Assembly (NCBI GenBank): GCA_051294375.1
Contig: CM119270.1
Span: forward strand, 16,861,904-16,925,903
Direction of reading: 5' to 3'
Origin: Paraspadella gotoi
Taxonomy: Eukaryota > Chaetognatha
DNA: 64,000 bases
Of the stretch, positions 26,101 to 40,860 are shown in pieces; position 1 is the stretch's first letter; every line of letters starts with the position of its first letter. The position numbers and the translations under genes are program-made. Below the pieces are notes generated by a model that was given only the letters and a program-made list of their open reading frames with translations, was not told the origin of the DNA and searched no databases.

Positions 26101-29100
26101 TGGACCCAAAGCGCAGGACATGGTTATATTTATGACGAAGTGAAATGTTATATTAATCAAAACAATATTGGTGCGAATAGACGAACGTCGAAATCGGGAC
26201 GTTGAGTTCTAGGTAGTCTGTGGGGTTTCTTTAATTAACACTCTCTCGAGACCGTTAGATTCACGTTACCCGCTAATATGAAATCACCTTGGATGGCTAT
26301 ACATGGTATGGTTACATATGTGCTTAGGTCAAATTAGATTTTCGATTTTCTAAAACAGCCGTTATCTAATTTCTTAAAAGAACAAAAGTTTTTGCATGGA
26401 GAAATCTCGTCCCTTAGATTGGTTTTTGTAAAGAGAGTAAACCAAATTGTAGCTTGAAAAAAAAATCACGACAAGACGCGGGCAACGCACAAAAAGAAAA
26501 GAACTCGTGGCGGTAGAGCCGATACCTTGAACAGGGATTCGGAATCATCGTTGTCTAGAGGAATCACTTCTTGGGCAGAAATCCGTTTCTACTAATTTGT
26601 GAGCTTCGATTTTGTTATTATTCTTCATTCAATCATATTTTACATATTCCGTCATTTCTCCGACGTTTACCCGCTTTCTTCTTCTCACTACCCTCCACCC
26701 AACATCCAATTTCCAAAGCCTACTTCATTAGACATTACTAACCCGTGGCCAATCTCGCCACCCAGATAAGAATACGCCAGCCGCATCTTGACACCAGGTC
26801 CTCGTGAATCCCATCCCAGACCTCAGTGCTCATTCAGTGTGCGCCTGCACTGCCAGTCCAGACCTTTTCCTTCTCCTTATCCACCACCCTTCATCAGCAG
26901 CACCCACTCTTCTTTCCCCCCCCGCCAGGAACCAGCCTACCACTCATTGCACCTTTCTTGATCCGCCTCGGGAGCCCGTCGGCGCTGACTGACGGGCCGT
27001 CCGTGCCGCGCGGCAGAATGTTAGGTGAATCCGATCCCGAGATGGCGGCAGAGCGAAAGTCAGGTCGTTCCCGATGTCATCGCTCCGCGAACCAAGCCCT
27101 TGTTTGTTTTTAGTTTCGGTGGAGAGTACCGAGTAGAGGCCAGGGTATCACACGGCAAACAAGGAGAGGGCGTGCAGCAGAGAAGGAGAAGAGAAGACAG
27201 AGAGAGAGGAGAGAGAGATGAACCGAGAAGAGGAGATAAGAGAGGAGTATAGAGGGACGAGAAAGAGAGAGAGAGAGGAGAACAACGTCCAAAACACACG
27301 GTCAAAATAAAAACAACCAAAAAGTCAAGAAACGCCGAACGAGTCNNNNNNNNNNNNNNNNNNNNNNNNNTATATATGAGCAATTTGTTAATTTAATTTT
27401 ATGGCAAACCCATAGTCAATCCATTCTCTGCGATGAAAAAATATCCGTTCTCATTACTTTCTAAATTTTCGAAAATCAGGAGACGAGAAAAAAGCGAAAT
27501 TCGACATCGGAAAGCAGCCCAAGTGCATCCCGGGGACCAATAGCGTCATCTTCGTTATGCCTTCTTCCTCAGCCAGATATCCAGGTATGAAAACTTATAT
27601 TTCTTGTTCAAATATATAAAATAAACTATCAATGAAAATTTGTACAGCTGGTTTCAAACATATTAAGAAAAGTACTTTTTTACGCTCTCCTATCACATGT
27701 CACTGATATCTGTCGTTAATCTTTAGTCCTTGATCATGCTATCGAAAAGTTTCCTTTCGCGCTTTTAAAATTTTTCCCCTATTTTCTATCACTAATCCCT
27801 ATCACTGATCTCTAACAGGCCTTCCTCGTGCTATCGTCGAATCGCACATCCCATTTTTTTCTATCACTAATCCCTATCACCAATCTCTGGCAGGCCTTCC
27901 TCAAAATGCGCTTCCCCTTTTTTCTATCACTAATCCCTATCACCGATCTCTGACAGGCCTTCCTCGTACTATCGTCGAATCGCCATTCCCTTTTTTCTAT
28001 CACTAATCCCTATCACCGATCTCTGGCAGGCCTTCCTCAAAATGCGCTTCCCCTTTTTTTTATCACTAATCCCTATCACCGATCTCTGACAGGCCTTCCT
28101 CGTGCTATCGACAAAGTGCCCTTCTACACGGCTCTGAAGAAACTTCGCGATCACCTGCGAGGAGATCTGCCCGATCTCGATGAGAACGAAGTCGTCTTCC
28201 CCAACATGGATTTGGCCGCGCAACCAGGTTGATTGATTGATTGATTGAATTGATTGAATTTATTGATTGAATTGAATTGAATTGATTGATTGAAATTAAA
28301 ATATTTATTAATTGTTCTAAAGATTGTTTGGTTGATTTGATAGATTCCTTTGATTCATTTAATAAGTGATTTGATTCTTTCATTCATTCATTGATTCATT
28401 GATTGATTGATGGATTGAATGATTGAAAAATTGGTTTGATAAACGAGAACTAGAAAATTGAAATGGTTCTGATTGATTGATTTCGATTGACCACCCGATG
28501 AATACCAATTGATTGATTGACTGACTGATTGACTGTTCTAGCAAATTCTTCTCTCTTTCCACATCCCTTCCTAATTTCCCCCTGCCTCCTGCCCCCGCCA
28601 TTCTCCTATTCCCCCTCATCCTCTTCCTCCTCCTTCTCCTCCTCCTCCCTCTAGATTTTCTGGAGAAGCGGAAACAGCGTCAAGCGGAGAAGCGCGAGGA
28701 GCGTCTGCGGGCGAAAGCGGCGGCTGAAGCGGAGGAAGCGGAGAATCGGAAGCGGAGGATGGAGGCGGAAGCGGGCGGGGGTAAGGGATGGGTTGGGGTG
28801 GTTGAGGTGAGGTAAGGGTGTTTGGGGATGGGTGGCGGTAGAAAGAGGGCTGGGGCTGAGATTTTAAACTCATAAGCTTATAATTTGTAAACTTTCAATC
28901 CATAAACTTTTAATCCACAAGCTTTAATTTATGAGCTTTTAATCTTTTAATCTTTTAATCTTCTAATCTATTTCCACAGCCCCGAATTCTAATCCCGAGT
29001 GGACGGCGAAATCCATGAAACAGGAAATTGTTTATCAGGAGATCGAAAGCAGCGGAATCGCTTCCCCTCATCTCTCAGGTAATAAAGTTCTTTATTACTA

Positions 29101-31036
29101 GTTTACTACTACAGGCTATATGGTATAGTCTATATAAATTGTTCAGCGAAATACTCAATTTCTTTCAAGTAAACATTATTAAGTGCATGATTGAAGTATC
29201 TGTAACAAAAACCCGCTAGCCCTTTTGATATGTAAAGTGAACCTAGAATTTATAAAAACTTATCCATCCCACCAATCAATTCGAATAAATTACTCCAACT
29301 CCATCCCCGCTCCAACTTCCTACAGGCGGAAGCTCCAACTCCCCTGGGGTAATGTGGAGCGACGGGGCGGCTCCACAGCCCTTCACTCCGCCGCCCAACT
29401 CCTCGCCGAGCATCGGGGGTGCCTTGCAGGTTAGGATGGTTGGAAAAGGGTTTCACTTGTTCCTAATTGTCATTTCATTTCTACATGTCATTTCACTTGT
29501 CAATCAAGACATTTTACATGTCCCGTAACACTCCCGTTGTGTCATTTCACTTGTCCCATCTTGCCACATAACTTTTCCACTTCTGTCCCTTCACTTGTCA
29601 TCTCTTTTGACCTCACTTGTCCCATCACGTAAATTCACTTTCCCCATCTTGTCAGTTCACTTTTCCAATCATATCACTTCACTCATATTATCATATCACT
29701 TAAATTGTTCCATCAAGTAGATTTACTTCTTCCATCTCGTCAGTTTACATATCCAATTATCCATTATCCGTTATCCAATCCTTTCATTTCGCTTTACTTA
29801 TTCATGTCTCTTTACTGGTCCAATCCTATCATTTTACTTGTCATATCATGTCACTTCACTTGTCCCGTCTTGTCCCTTCACTTCTCCTGTCATGTCACTT
29901 TATTCGTCCATTCCTGTAACTTCATTTTTCCAACCCTATCATTTCACTCGTCCCATGATATCACTTCACTTTTCCAAACCCTATCATTTCACTCGTCCCA
30001 TGATGTCACTTCACTTTTCCAACCCTATCATTTCACTCGTCCCATGATATCACTTCACTTTTCCAAACCCTATCATTTCACTCGTTCAGAGTCCAACCGA
30101 CTTCGTGAAGACGGAACTCAATCGCATCGACGACATCTACGTCTCTGGACCTCAGGTTAAACCCCCCCCATGAGTATTACTCATCCAATACTAATTTAGT
30201 CCCTCCCCTTTCCACCCCTTCACTCCCCTTTCCCCCAAAACCAGTTTCCCCCTACCACTCACGGCCATCATCAACAACCTCAACAACTCCAGCAACAACA
30301 TCACCCCAATCATCTTCCTCAGCATCATCATCTTCTCCATCATCGGTCCAACGCAGGGTCTAATTCTCCCATCAACAGCGGCGTCGTCCCAAAATCCGAG
30401 TTCAACGCGCTTCTACAGCAACAACAACAACAACAACAACAGCAACAACAACAACAGCGGCATTCGTATTCTCCGTTCACGTTGACGTCTTCGGCTTCGT
30501 CCTCTCCGTCTAGAGGAGGAGGAGGAGGAGGAGCCTACTCCTCGTCCTCCGCCGAGTACGTTTCATCCGCCGCCGCCGCCACCGCCCAGACTGTTCCTTA
30601 CTCTTCGTCGCACCTGACGCCGCCGCAATTCGTGCAGCAACCGCAGCTGCAGCAGCGACTCGCCGTTTCGCCCAGCTACGTCACGCAGCTTCAACAACAG
30701 CAGGTTCAGCATCAACCGATGATGTTGAACGCCGAGTATCAACAGCAACCGCAACATCAGCCCCCGACGTCCCTTCCTCATCATCATCACCATCATCAGC
30801 CGCATCCTCAACAACATCACGCGCATTATTCTCCGTCGCACTTCGATTCTCCTCAACCCCATCAACCACCTCATCCTCAGCAGCCTCACCCCAGCATGTC
30901 TTCCTTCCTCCAAGAACCCGCGCCGTCGGGCGACTTGACTCTTCCCGGAGCGCCCATGTCCTTCTCCGCGCTGCTGAGCAGCGACCTCGATACGGACTTG
31001 CTGATGTACGGACCCGGACTCGACAACTTCGCCTGA
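23174..31036 (+). CDS. TDG: G/T(U) mismatch-specific thymine DNA glycosylase, one catalytic exon missing
   Basis: Nuclear base-excision repair enzyme that removes T or U from G mispairs; vertebrate family members also excise oxidised 5-methylcytosine. Exons, all phase-compatible: 23174-23203, 23285-23320, 23416-23579, 23805-23875, 23964-24000, 24153-24192, 24298-24625, 24957-25036, 25241-25376, 25566-25694, 27480-27584, 28093-28227, 28655-28780, 28980-29078, 29326-29429, 30090-30155, 30245-31036. The start is the first ATG that splices in frame. The catalytic GINPG motif is at 25289-25303, followed by [11 protein letters not shown], and the MPSSSAR motif is at 27557-27577. About 38 residues expected between 25694 and 27480 are absent, next to a gap. 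The N-terminus carries polyQ and an ANSFx repeat. The exon at 28655 is a charged helix, and the C-terminus is a long Q/H/P tail absent from vertebrate TDG. About 825 residues are visible. Confidence 0.93.
24448..24585 (+). repeat. Coding 15-bp repeat (ANSFx) in the TDG N-terminus
   Basis: Within one TDG exon, near-identical 15-base units built on 'gcgaactc' encode five-residue repeats such as [20 protein letters not shown] and ATNSF. About eight units in frame make a Ser/Asn/Ala-rich, probably disordered linker before the basic KRRPVDRF segment that leads into the catalytic domain. Confidence 0.8.
25695..27479. other. TDG intron with missing exon and 25-N gap
   Basis: The interval should contain the exon coding the middle of the glycosylase fold. 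I read all forward frames and found no stretch resembling the conserved FNGK-containing segment of TDG. A 25-N gap lies at 27,346-27,370, preceded by an AGAG-rich tract (27,180-27,290). The rest is unremarkable intron-like sequence. Confidence 0.6.
27783..28100 (+). repeat. Minisatellite repeating a 3' splice site and exon start
   Basis: Alternating units of about 63 and 75 bases carry 'ctatcactaatccctatc', an 'acag'- or 'gcag'-type acceptor and the exon-like start 'gccttcctc'. The acceptor-like CAG falls at 27816, 27891, 27954, 28027 and 28090; the last is the real acceptor of the TDG exon at 28093. Confidence 0.85.
28228..28300. repeat. (GATT)n repeat starting at a TDG splice donor
   Basis: The intron begins 'gttgattgattgattg' directly at the donor after exon 28093-28227, and further GATT units follow through about 28,540. 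Confidence 0.85.
29430..30089. repeat. TDG intron made of TCACTT-type minisatellite
   Basis: The whole intron is built from 'catttcacttgtcc'-like phrases. From 29,941 it becomes a regular 45-base unit starting at 29941, 29986, 30030 and 30075, and the last unit ends in 'ctcgttcag', the acceptor of exon 30090-30155. Confidence 0.85.
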
Positions 31037-31813
31037 GTCCGTCCGTCCGTCCGTGGTCAGGAAGAGGGCTCGTGACGGGACGAACAACGGACGTACGGAC
31101 GTTCGAACATGGAACAGTGTACGGATCGGAACATTTTTTTTTGTTGAGTCTTCATCATCTTCATCATCTTCGTCTGATTCAAGATGGCGGCCGGGCGACT
31201 CGACGTCTCTCTTTGTTCGTTCGTTTGTTTTATTTATAAAATCACTGAACAACAACGACGACGACAAAGAAATTCAAGTCTTCCGCGCCCTGAACCGTGA
31301 ACGGGGTTTATTTAAATTAATTTTAGTCAATTAATTCCATTAATGTGCAATTCCAATTGACGAGTCGGAGGTGGAGCCGCCGGCGACGGAGACGAATCCA
31401 TGACGCGACATTTAAGTCTCTCACGTGAACTGATCATGTGACTCTTCTTTCACAGACCATGACCCTTTAAGCGGGGAGGAGGGGGCCAGGGTGAAAAGAG
31501 AATTATTTTTTATTAACTAAAACAATTTCACAAAACCTTCGCGCATTTTCGCCGCGTTTATTGTCCCTATCGCAATCTTATCACTCACGATTTTAAAAAA
31601 CGTCGCTGCGTTATTAGATTGCCTTGCGGCGGTTTCTCGATGCTCTTGCAGATAAACAGTTGCCGCATCGGCGATGCAGTAATGCAGTAATACAGCTATG
31701 CATTATCGTTAACAACCGGGCACCGTCCTTTGCTCTCATGAATATTGGCCTTATCAGATTCTAAAAATAACTCCGACTGGGATTTGCAATTTTAACTTCT
31801 TTTTTTTCTTCTT

Positions 31814-31835
31814 AATAAATTCGTTGTGCAATAAA
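31814..31835 (+). terminator. Candidate TDG polyadenylation signals
   Basis: Two AATAAA hexamers (31814-31819 and 31830-31835) about 780-800 bases after the TDG stop. Assignment is by position and consensus only. Confidence 0.35.
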
Positions 31836-31984
31836 AAAAATGCTACTAACGAACGTTTTTGCTGAAACCATGTCTTCTAGTCGGTTCGAAGCGTGAAATA
31901 GTATTGCCTTCTTTTTTTTACAACAATAGATTTATTATTTTTATCTTTGTCACATTGACTTAAAAATCGAAAACAAAATTTTAT

Positions 31985-31994
31985 TCTCTCTCTC

Positions 31995-32056
<62 letters not shown>
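31985..32056. repeat. (CT)n microsatellite
   Basis: About 70 bases of CT repeat downstream of TDG. Confidence 0.95.
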
Positions 32057-32059
<3 letters not shown>

Positions 32060-33985
32060 ACAATTAGATTTCAGTCGTCACAATTAAGCAAAAACCTCAG
32101 AACGCGCGCGAGAAAGAATTCCGATTTTCACAAAGCTATATGTACATTTTTTTTTTATTTTTTAACTAATACTTCATTTTTATAAAAAAAAAATACTAAA
32201 AAACTTTCGGATAGCGAAAGGATGTCGAGGTGCACTAGCGTGCCGTACTCAATGTAACGTTTCGTACCGTACTCACTGTACTTAGAAGGAATGAGAAAGA
32301 GTGATTCATTGCTCGGTTCCCCTGAAATCAAAGTGCCATATCTCTTGTGAAGAACCGCCGTAGATTTTTTCTTGTTTTCCTTTTTTTTTAATTCTCTAAA
32401 TTTCTTGCATTTTGTTACACATAGTCGAAATTTTTAACAAAACGAGATTAACCAAATATTTTTTTTTTAATTTTAAAACAACTGCTACTAAAAATTGTTT
32501 TTTTAAATTGTATCTAGGTTTAAATAAGCAAAAAAAATTAATTGTGCAAAAAAAAATTGGAAGACGAATCTCTTTAAAAAATCACAATCCGCCATGACAG
32601 AACCTGCTTTGTTTTTTTTTCGGCTGTTGCATGTGCTACACAGTGATGGTAAATATGACATTGCTAACAAACGAATTCATTTTATTTACTCTTAATTTGC
32701 TGAAATCTTTCTATCTTTCTTAGATGTTCAATTGTTTTCAAGTTATAATATTTAAAGCGCCATATCGCGATTGTTAAGTTATTTCTTTGACAGAAATAAG
32801 TTTAATTTTAAATAAGAATTTCGTCAAGGTAAATAAGAGAATTGTTTTTATCTTAGTATTGGTGAATATTACTACTATTTCACTTTCGTCTTCCTTATCA
32901 ACGGACACTACCGTCTCATTTACTACATCATATCATAATGATCTGATTTTAAAAAATATTTCAATTTATTCTGAACTTCTGATCTTTTTTAGAGCTATAT
33001 TTGGGTAAAATACGTACAAAATGACATTATTTAGAGTAAATTTGCTATTTTTGATGCACCGTGTCCTTATCTAATACTAGTGACGTTATGAAATTTTTTT
33101 TTATCAAAGTTGCCACGGATTATACATCATTATAATATTATTTTAATACTTTAACGACTCGATGCCCTATACAGCCACAGGGATTTAACATTAGTTTCTT
33201 TGGTCGATCTCTCTCGAGAAAAAGAGAAAAACGCTATCAGTTTTTTGCTTATATCCTAAAGTTTGCCTAAAACGAAAACAAAAGCACTCACCGATCTTAC
33301 AACATACGTGATGATATCTATATTAATTAACCAGAAGTAGCGTTTGCTTTGCCGCTATTCTTTTTTGCAATCACCATTTTACAACAAACAACTTACAAAT
33401 TAGTTTATATTTAAGTACTTATTTTGTTGTTATTATTTGTGTCATTCAAGAAAGATGTCCCGTAGTCGAAGTAAATAAATAGTAAAAAAAAAGAAACTTT
33501 TTCACTCGTGAGCACATCTGTCTGTATTCATTACTTAATCGCGGAATTCTCATCTTTCCTGAAAAAAAAAAAGAAGTTTTGCATGATATTTTTTTTTTCA
33601 AATTTGACAATCTATCATCTGTTTGCTCGTTTGTTTTGAACAAAATTTTTAAGGAATGTTTTCTGTGCATTTTAAAAGGTTGCGTAAAACGAAATGAAAA
33701 TATTAAAAACATGGTTGACTTGCAATTTTAGATTTTTGTGTTTTCATTTTTTTTAATGGAACCCGTTTCGAGTGGAACAGAGAGTTAAGCAGTAGAATTT
33801 GTTTTTAATTAGTCAAGAACATTTACTTACTTTAAATTTGAATAGTGCAAAGGGGAAATAAATTTATTGTAATTTTTAATTCCATTATTTCGACACAAAT
33901 ATTTTGTCAAACACATACAAACACACATATGAATATTTTAAAAGAAAAGAAGGCATAACCGTTAATCAAGCAAGCGGTAGAGCAA

Positions 33986-34191
33986 CCAATCAAGCGAACC
34001 AAGCAAACCAACCAAGCGACGGTTGCCGACTCATCCATCTCGTGACAACTTTCGCCACACGAGCCAACCCGCAAAAACTTTCCCCGTCTGACCTGACAAG
34101 AGAAGAATTTCCCCGATCTCCACTCTCCGTCTGATAAATGGGCCAATCACGAGGCTCATTTCGGCCTTACCCGGAGAAATATTCGACCAAT
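33986..34191 (+). promoter_or_regulatory. CCAAT-box cluster upstream of Ena
   Basis: CCAAT occurs at 33986-33990, 34143-34147 and 34187-34191, each continuing as CCAATCA, in a locally GC-richer patch about 1.0-1.25 kb before the Ena ATG. CCAATCA is the core bound by NF-Y. The same arrangement precedes DCLK, which supports a promoter reading; an untranslated first exon may follow. Confidence 0.4.
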
Positions 34192-34469
34192 CAGAAACGA
34201 GAGCCGGCCCTGCGCCAAGTCATGCGTCGANNNNNNNNNNCCGGTGCGGGGTTACGTTTTCGAAGAGGGGCCAAGAGGAGGAAGAGTCTCCTTCGATCCT
34301 CCGATGGAAGGAAGGGATGAGGATCGAATATATGTTGAGGTCTAGAGACAAAGAAGAGCAGACAGAGGATGAGGGAGAGGATAAGCCGTAAAAACAAAGG
34401 AAAAAGAAGAAAAAAGAAATAAAAGGAAAAAAAGAAAAAGAGAAATAATGCCCGCAGGCATGCATGTCG

Positions 34470-34472
<3 letters not shown>

Positions 34473-34514
<42 letters not shown>
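34473..34514. repeat. (GA)n microsatellite
   Basis: About 40 bases of GA. The sequence after it, 'gaccatagaaagggaggtca', also follows the GA tract in the nAChR intron at 42,790, so it belongs to a small dispersed repeat. Confidence 0.85.
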
Positions 34515-34515
<1 letters not shown>

Positions 34516-34902
34516 ATAGAAAGGGAGGTCATTTTTAAAGCCTTATACCATTTCGCATTCCCGAGTCAAAAAAGGGTCGCGTTTCAGTTTTCGTAATTCT
34601 GTCTCGTCCTGACCGCGATGGACCAAAAAAACCAAAAAAAATCTGCGCTCAAAGTTTAAAATTGAATGAATGATAAAAGGGGGATAAAAAGGCCGGTGGA
34701 TTTTTTCCCTTCCTTTTAATTACTTAAGGTATTTTTCTTTATTTCCTACTTCAATTACCGGACAACTTTTTTTTTCGCTCTCACGCAAGGAAGATTAAAA
34801 ACACGAGATTCAGACAAACGAATTAAAGGAAAAAAAATCTCGAAAGTTTATTTTTCCAAGATAAAAAAAAGGAAAGTACACAAAACCAAAGAGAAAAACT
34901 CC

Positions 34903-34929
34903 TCTCTCTCTTCTCTTCTCTTCTCCTCT

Positions 34930-34986
<57 letters not shown>

Positions 34987-35008
34987 TCTCTCTCTTCTCT
35001 CTCTCTCC
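34903..35008. repeat. (CT)n microsatellite
   Basis: Interrupted CT tract ending about 225 bases before the Ena ATG. Confidence 0.9.
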
Positions 35009-35233
35009 ACGAATTGTTCCCAGAAAAAGGGTTATTTGCATCGCCAAAAACTCTCGACCTGGTTTTTAGTCACGATTTCACTTCGCGTCAACAAAATCAA
35101 AAAAATCTCCAGATTCGAAGAAAACAGAAAAAAACTCTCTACGAAATTAGACGAAATCCAACGCTTTAATTATCCCCCTCCCCCCCCCAAAAAAAAACAA
35201 AACAAAAAAACAGTTTGCATCTTTGACCGAAAG

Positions 35234-38316
<3,083 letters not shown>

Positions 38317-38774
38317 AATGCAGTACGTGACGAATTAGGCTGGTCATAAAGAATCTCATTCGTGCTGCGGGCGAAAATGCCGTCAGATCAATTTCCCCCC
38401 CCCCAAAAAAAAAAATAATCATTCTCGATGATATTTCAATTTTGAAATTAAACCAAATCATCCACCTCATTTTCTAATCGTCTCATCATTGCACTTTTTT
38501 TTTATCATCTATTTTAAATGTCGCTAATCTATCTTTCGCAATTTCTTTTTTGTTTTTTGACTTTTTTGCTCAATTTCGAGCCATTGTGCCTTTAAAACCA
38601 CCCGATAAATATTCCGATGTATCCAGGTTAAAATTATCTTTCTAAAACTGATTTTTTAAAAAAATTGTATTGGAATTTTGTTACTGCTCACTTTTTTCTT
38701 TTATTCGTTTTTAGTTTTTAATTCACATTGAAAAACATTTGACTAATTTTATAATTTTTCTATTGATTAATTGT

Positions 38775-38780
38775 AATAAA
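38775..38780 (+). terminator. Candidate Ena polyadenylation signal
   Basis: AATAAA about 460 bases after the Ena stop. It is kept in the copy at about 44,578 and altered in the one near 40,680. Confidence 0.35.
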
Positions 38781-39269
38781 ATTATCGTTTCAATTTTGTT
38801 TTTTAAGTTTTTACTGTTTCAATAGAATTGGAGTCTATTGCCTTCGGCAGACCTTGACAAACTTTTCTAGTTAAAGCATTTGATAACGTAAACCTTTTAT
38901 TAAAGTTTACAAATTGTAAGGTACTCGATTTAGAAAGCAGCGTAAACATGTTCTGATTAACCTAATCTTCTTAATTCTTCATAGCAGAAACACAAAAAGA
39001 AAGCCCAAGGAAAAGTCGAATCTTTCACTTTCTTCAGTCAATGTCCCATTTTCAAATTTGTTTATCTTGAACGGTCTTTCGCAACTCGTCTGGCTGACGA
39101 AAGGGCTACATCTACCGGACATGCGGACAGGGGGTGAACGATTGGTCAAACGTCGACCGAAAGCCCATTTGATCGGATCGTTGGAGGATCTGATTTGTAA
39201 TCTTACTCGGTCGAAGGCCAAAGATGGAGAAGAAATCTCTCTCTNNNNNNNNNNNNNNNNNNNNNNNNN

Positions 39270-40860
39270 CCCGCCGCGCCAGCTCCTCCCTCCTCTCCCC
39301 CCGCCTCCTCCGCCACCGCCAGCGCCGGCACCGCCGACCGCCCGGCGCCGCCAACCGCACGACGGCGCCGCCGCGGCGCCAAAAACGGCGTCTTTCGCCG
39401 ATCAACTGGCGTCGAAACAGTTGAAAAAAGACGGGAGACGGCGGCGGTGGCGCCGGACTGAAGAGCGCCGCTTCGCCGCTGGCCAAGACGAACGCCGGTC
39501 CGCCTCGAGATTTTCTCGGAAACTCATGCGAGAGACAGAGGAAGCAAGACGATTCAGGAGAGAGACTAGCAGGGAGGAACGGGGTTGAAGGAGGAGGAGG
39601 AGGAGGGAGGAGGAGGTGCTGGGAAAGTGATCAACTCAGAGCGAACAAAGCTCAGATTTTTCGCCGATGACTCTGAAGAGGAATTTTAGGTGGAGGAATC
39701 AGATTAATCTTAGCGTGCTGACAGGCATGTATAGCGGGAATACATTGTATAGATTGTATACATTTATACGATTGTATACATGCACCCTATGGCAATCTTA
39801 ATCAGTAAGCAATCGATGTGCTACAATATGCCGAAAAGTGATTTTCAATTATTTCCGTTGATCGAACGAAAAAAAGTATGTATGCTCTCTTTGTTAAGAA
39901 AAGAGAAGCCTTACTTCATAATTATTGTTTTAGATCTCGGAGAAATGAACGCGGATTCTGGAATCAGAGTGAAATGCAGAAACAGAACGATCTGAGTAAG
40001 CAAGCTTGAAAATCATGATATTTTCAGCAATTGTTTATGCAATCGTTGTTCTTAATTTTCTTTTTCAGGCTGTTCGACTCGCAAACGTGGCTCTACCGCA
40101 TCCACTTGTTCTTTTGTCACCCTCGCCGCGATTTGGACCGAATGAAGCAAAGAATTCTCGATTGAAATGCGAGGGGAAATGCGGAAAAATGCAGACGAGA
40201 TACTGGGCGCCATTCAGGCCTGAGATGAAATGCAGTACGTGACGAATTAGGCTGGTCATAAAGAATCTCATTCGTTGCTGTCGGCGAAATGCCGTCAGAT
40301 CAATTCCCCCCCCCAAAAAAAAAAAATCATTCTCGATGATATTTCAATTTTGAAAATTAAACCAAATCATCCACCTCATTTTCTAATCGTCTCATCATTG
40401 CACTTTTTTTTATCATCTATTTTAAATGTCGCTAATCTATCTTTTCGCCAATTTCTTTTTTTTTTTTGACTTTTTGTGCTCAATTTCGAAGCCATTGTGC
40501 CTTTAAAAACCACCCGATAAATATTCGATGTATCCAGGTTAAAATTATTTTTCTAAAACTGATTTTTTTAAAAAATTGTATTGAAATTTTTGTTACTGCT
40601 CACTTTTTTTTTTATTCGTTTTTAATTCACATTGAAAAACATTTGACTAATTTTAAATTTTTCTATTGATTAATTGTAATTAAAATTATCGTTTCAATTT
40701 TGTTTAAGTTTTTAGTGTTTCAATGAGTTGGAGTCCATTGCCTTCGGTAGACCTTGACAAACTTTTCTATGTTAAAAGCATTTGATAACGTATAACCTTT
40801 TATTAAAGTTTACAAATGTAAGGTACTCGATTAGAAAGCAGCGTAAACATGTATTCTTGA
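39270..40860 (+). pseudogene. Broken second copy of the Ena 3' end
   Basis: Begins directly after the 25-N gap 39,245-39,269 and repeats 37,380-38,950: the poly-proline/EVH2 exon, the short exon, the tetramerisation exon and the 3' flank. Nearly all differences are one- or few-base insertions and deletions, so the frames are broken many times, for example in the poly-proline codons near 39,290-39,370. Splice-site positions are preserved. Indel-only decay in both coding and noncoding parts suggests an unpolished allele or gap fill rather than an old pseudogene. Confidence 0.8.

Larger units (their letters stand above)
31037..35233. other. Intergenic region between TDG and Ena
   Basis: Starts with the probable TDG 3' UTR, then a CT tract (31,985-32,056), AT-rich DNA without recognisable genes (32,100-33,950), a more GC-rich patch with CCAAT boxes, a 10-N gap (34,231-34,240), a GA tract (34,473-34,514) and a CT tract (34,903-35,008). 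The last 200 bases are probably Ena 5' UTR. Confidence 0.5.

Noticed and set aside
30563-31267. 234-codon minus-strand frame opposite the TDG last exon
   Set aside because: Shadow of the CAA/CAG-rich coding strand; the plus strand is the in-phase TDG exon.
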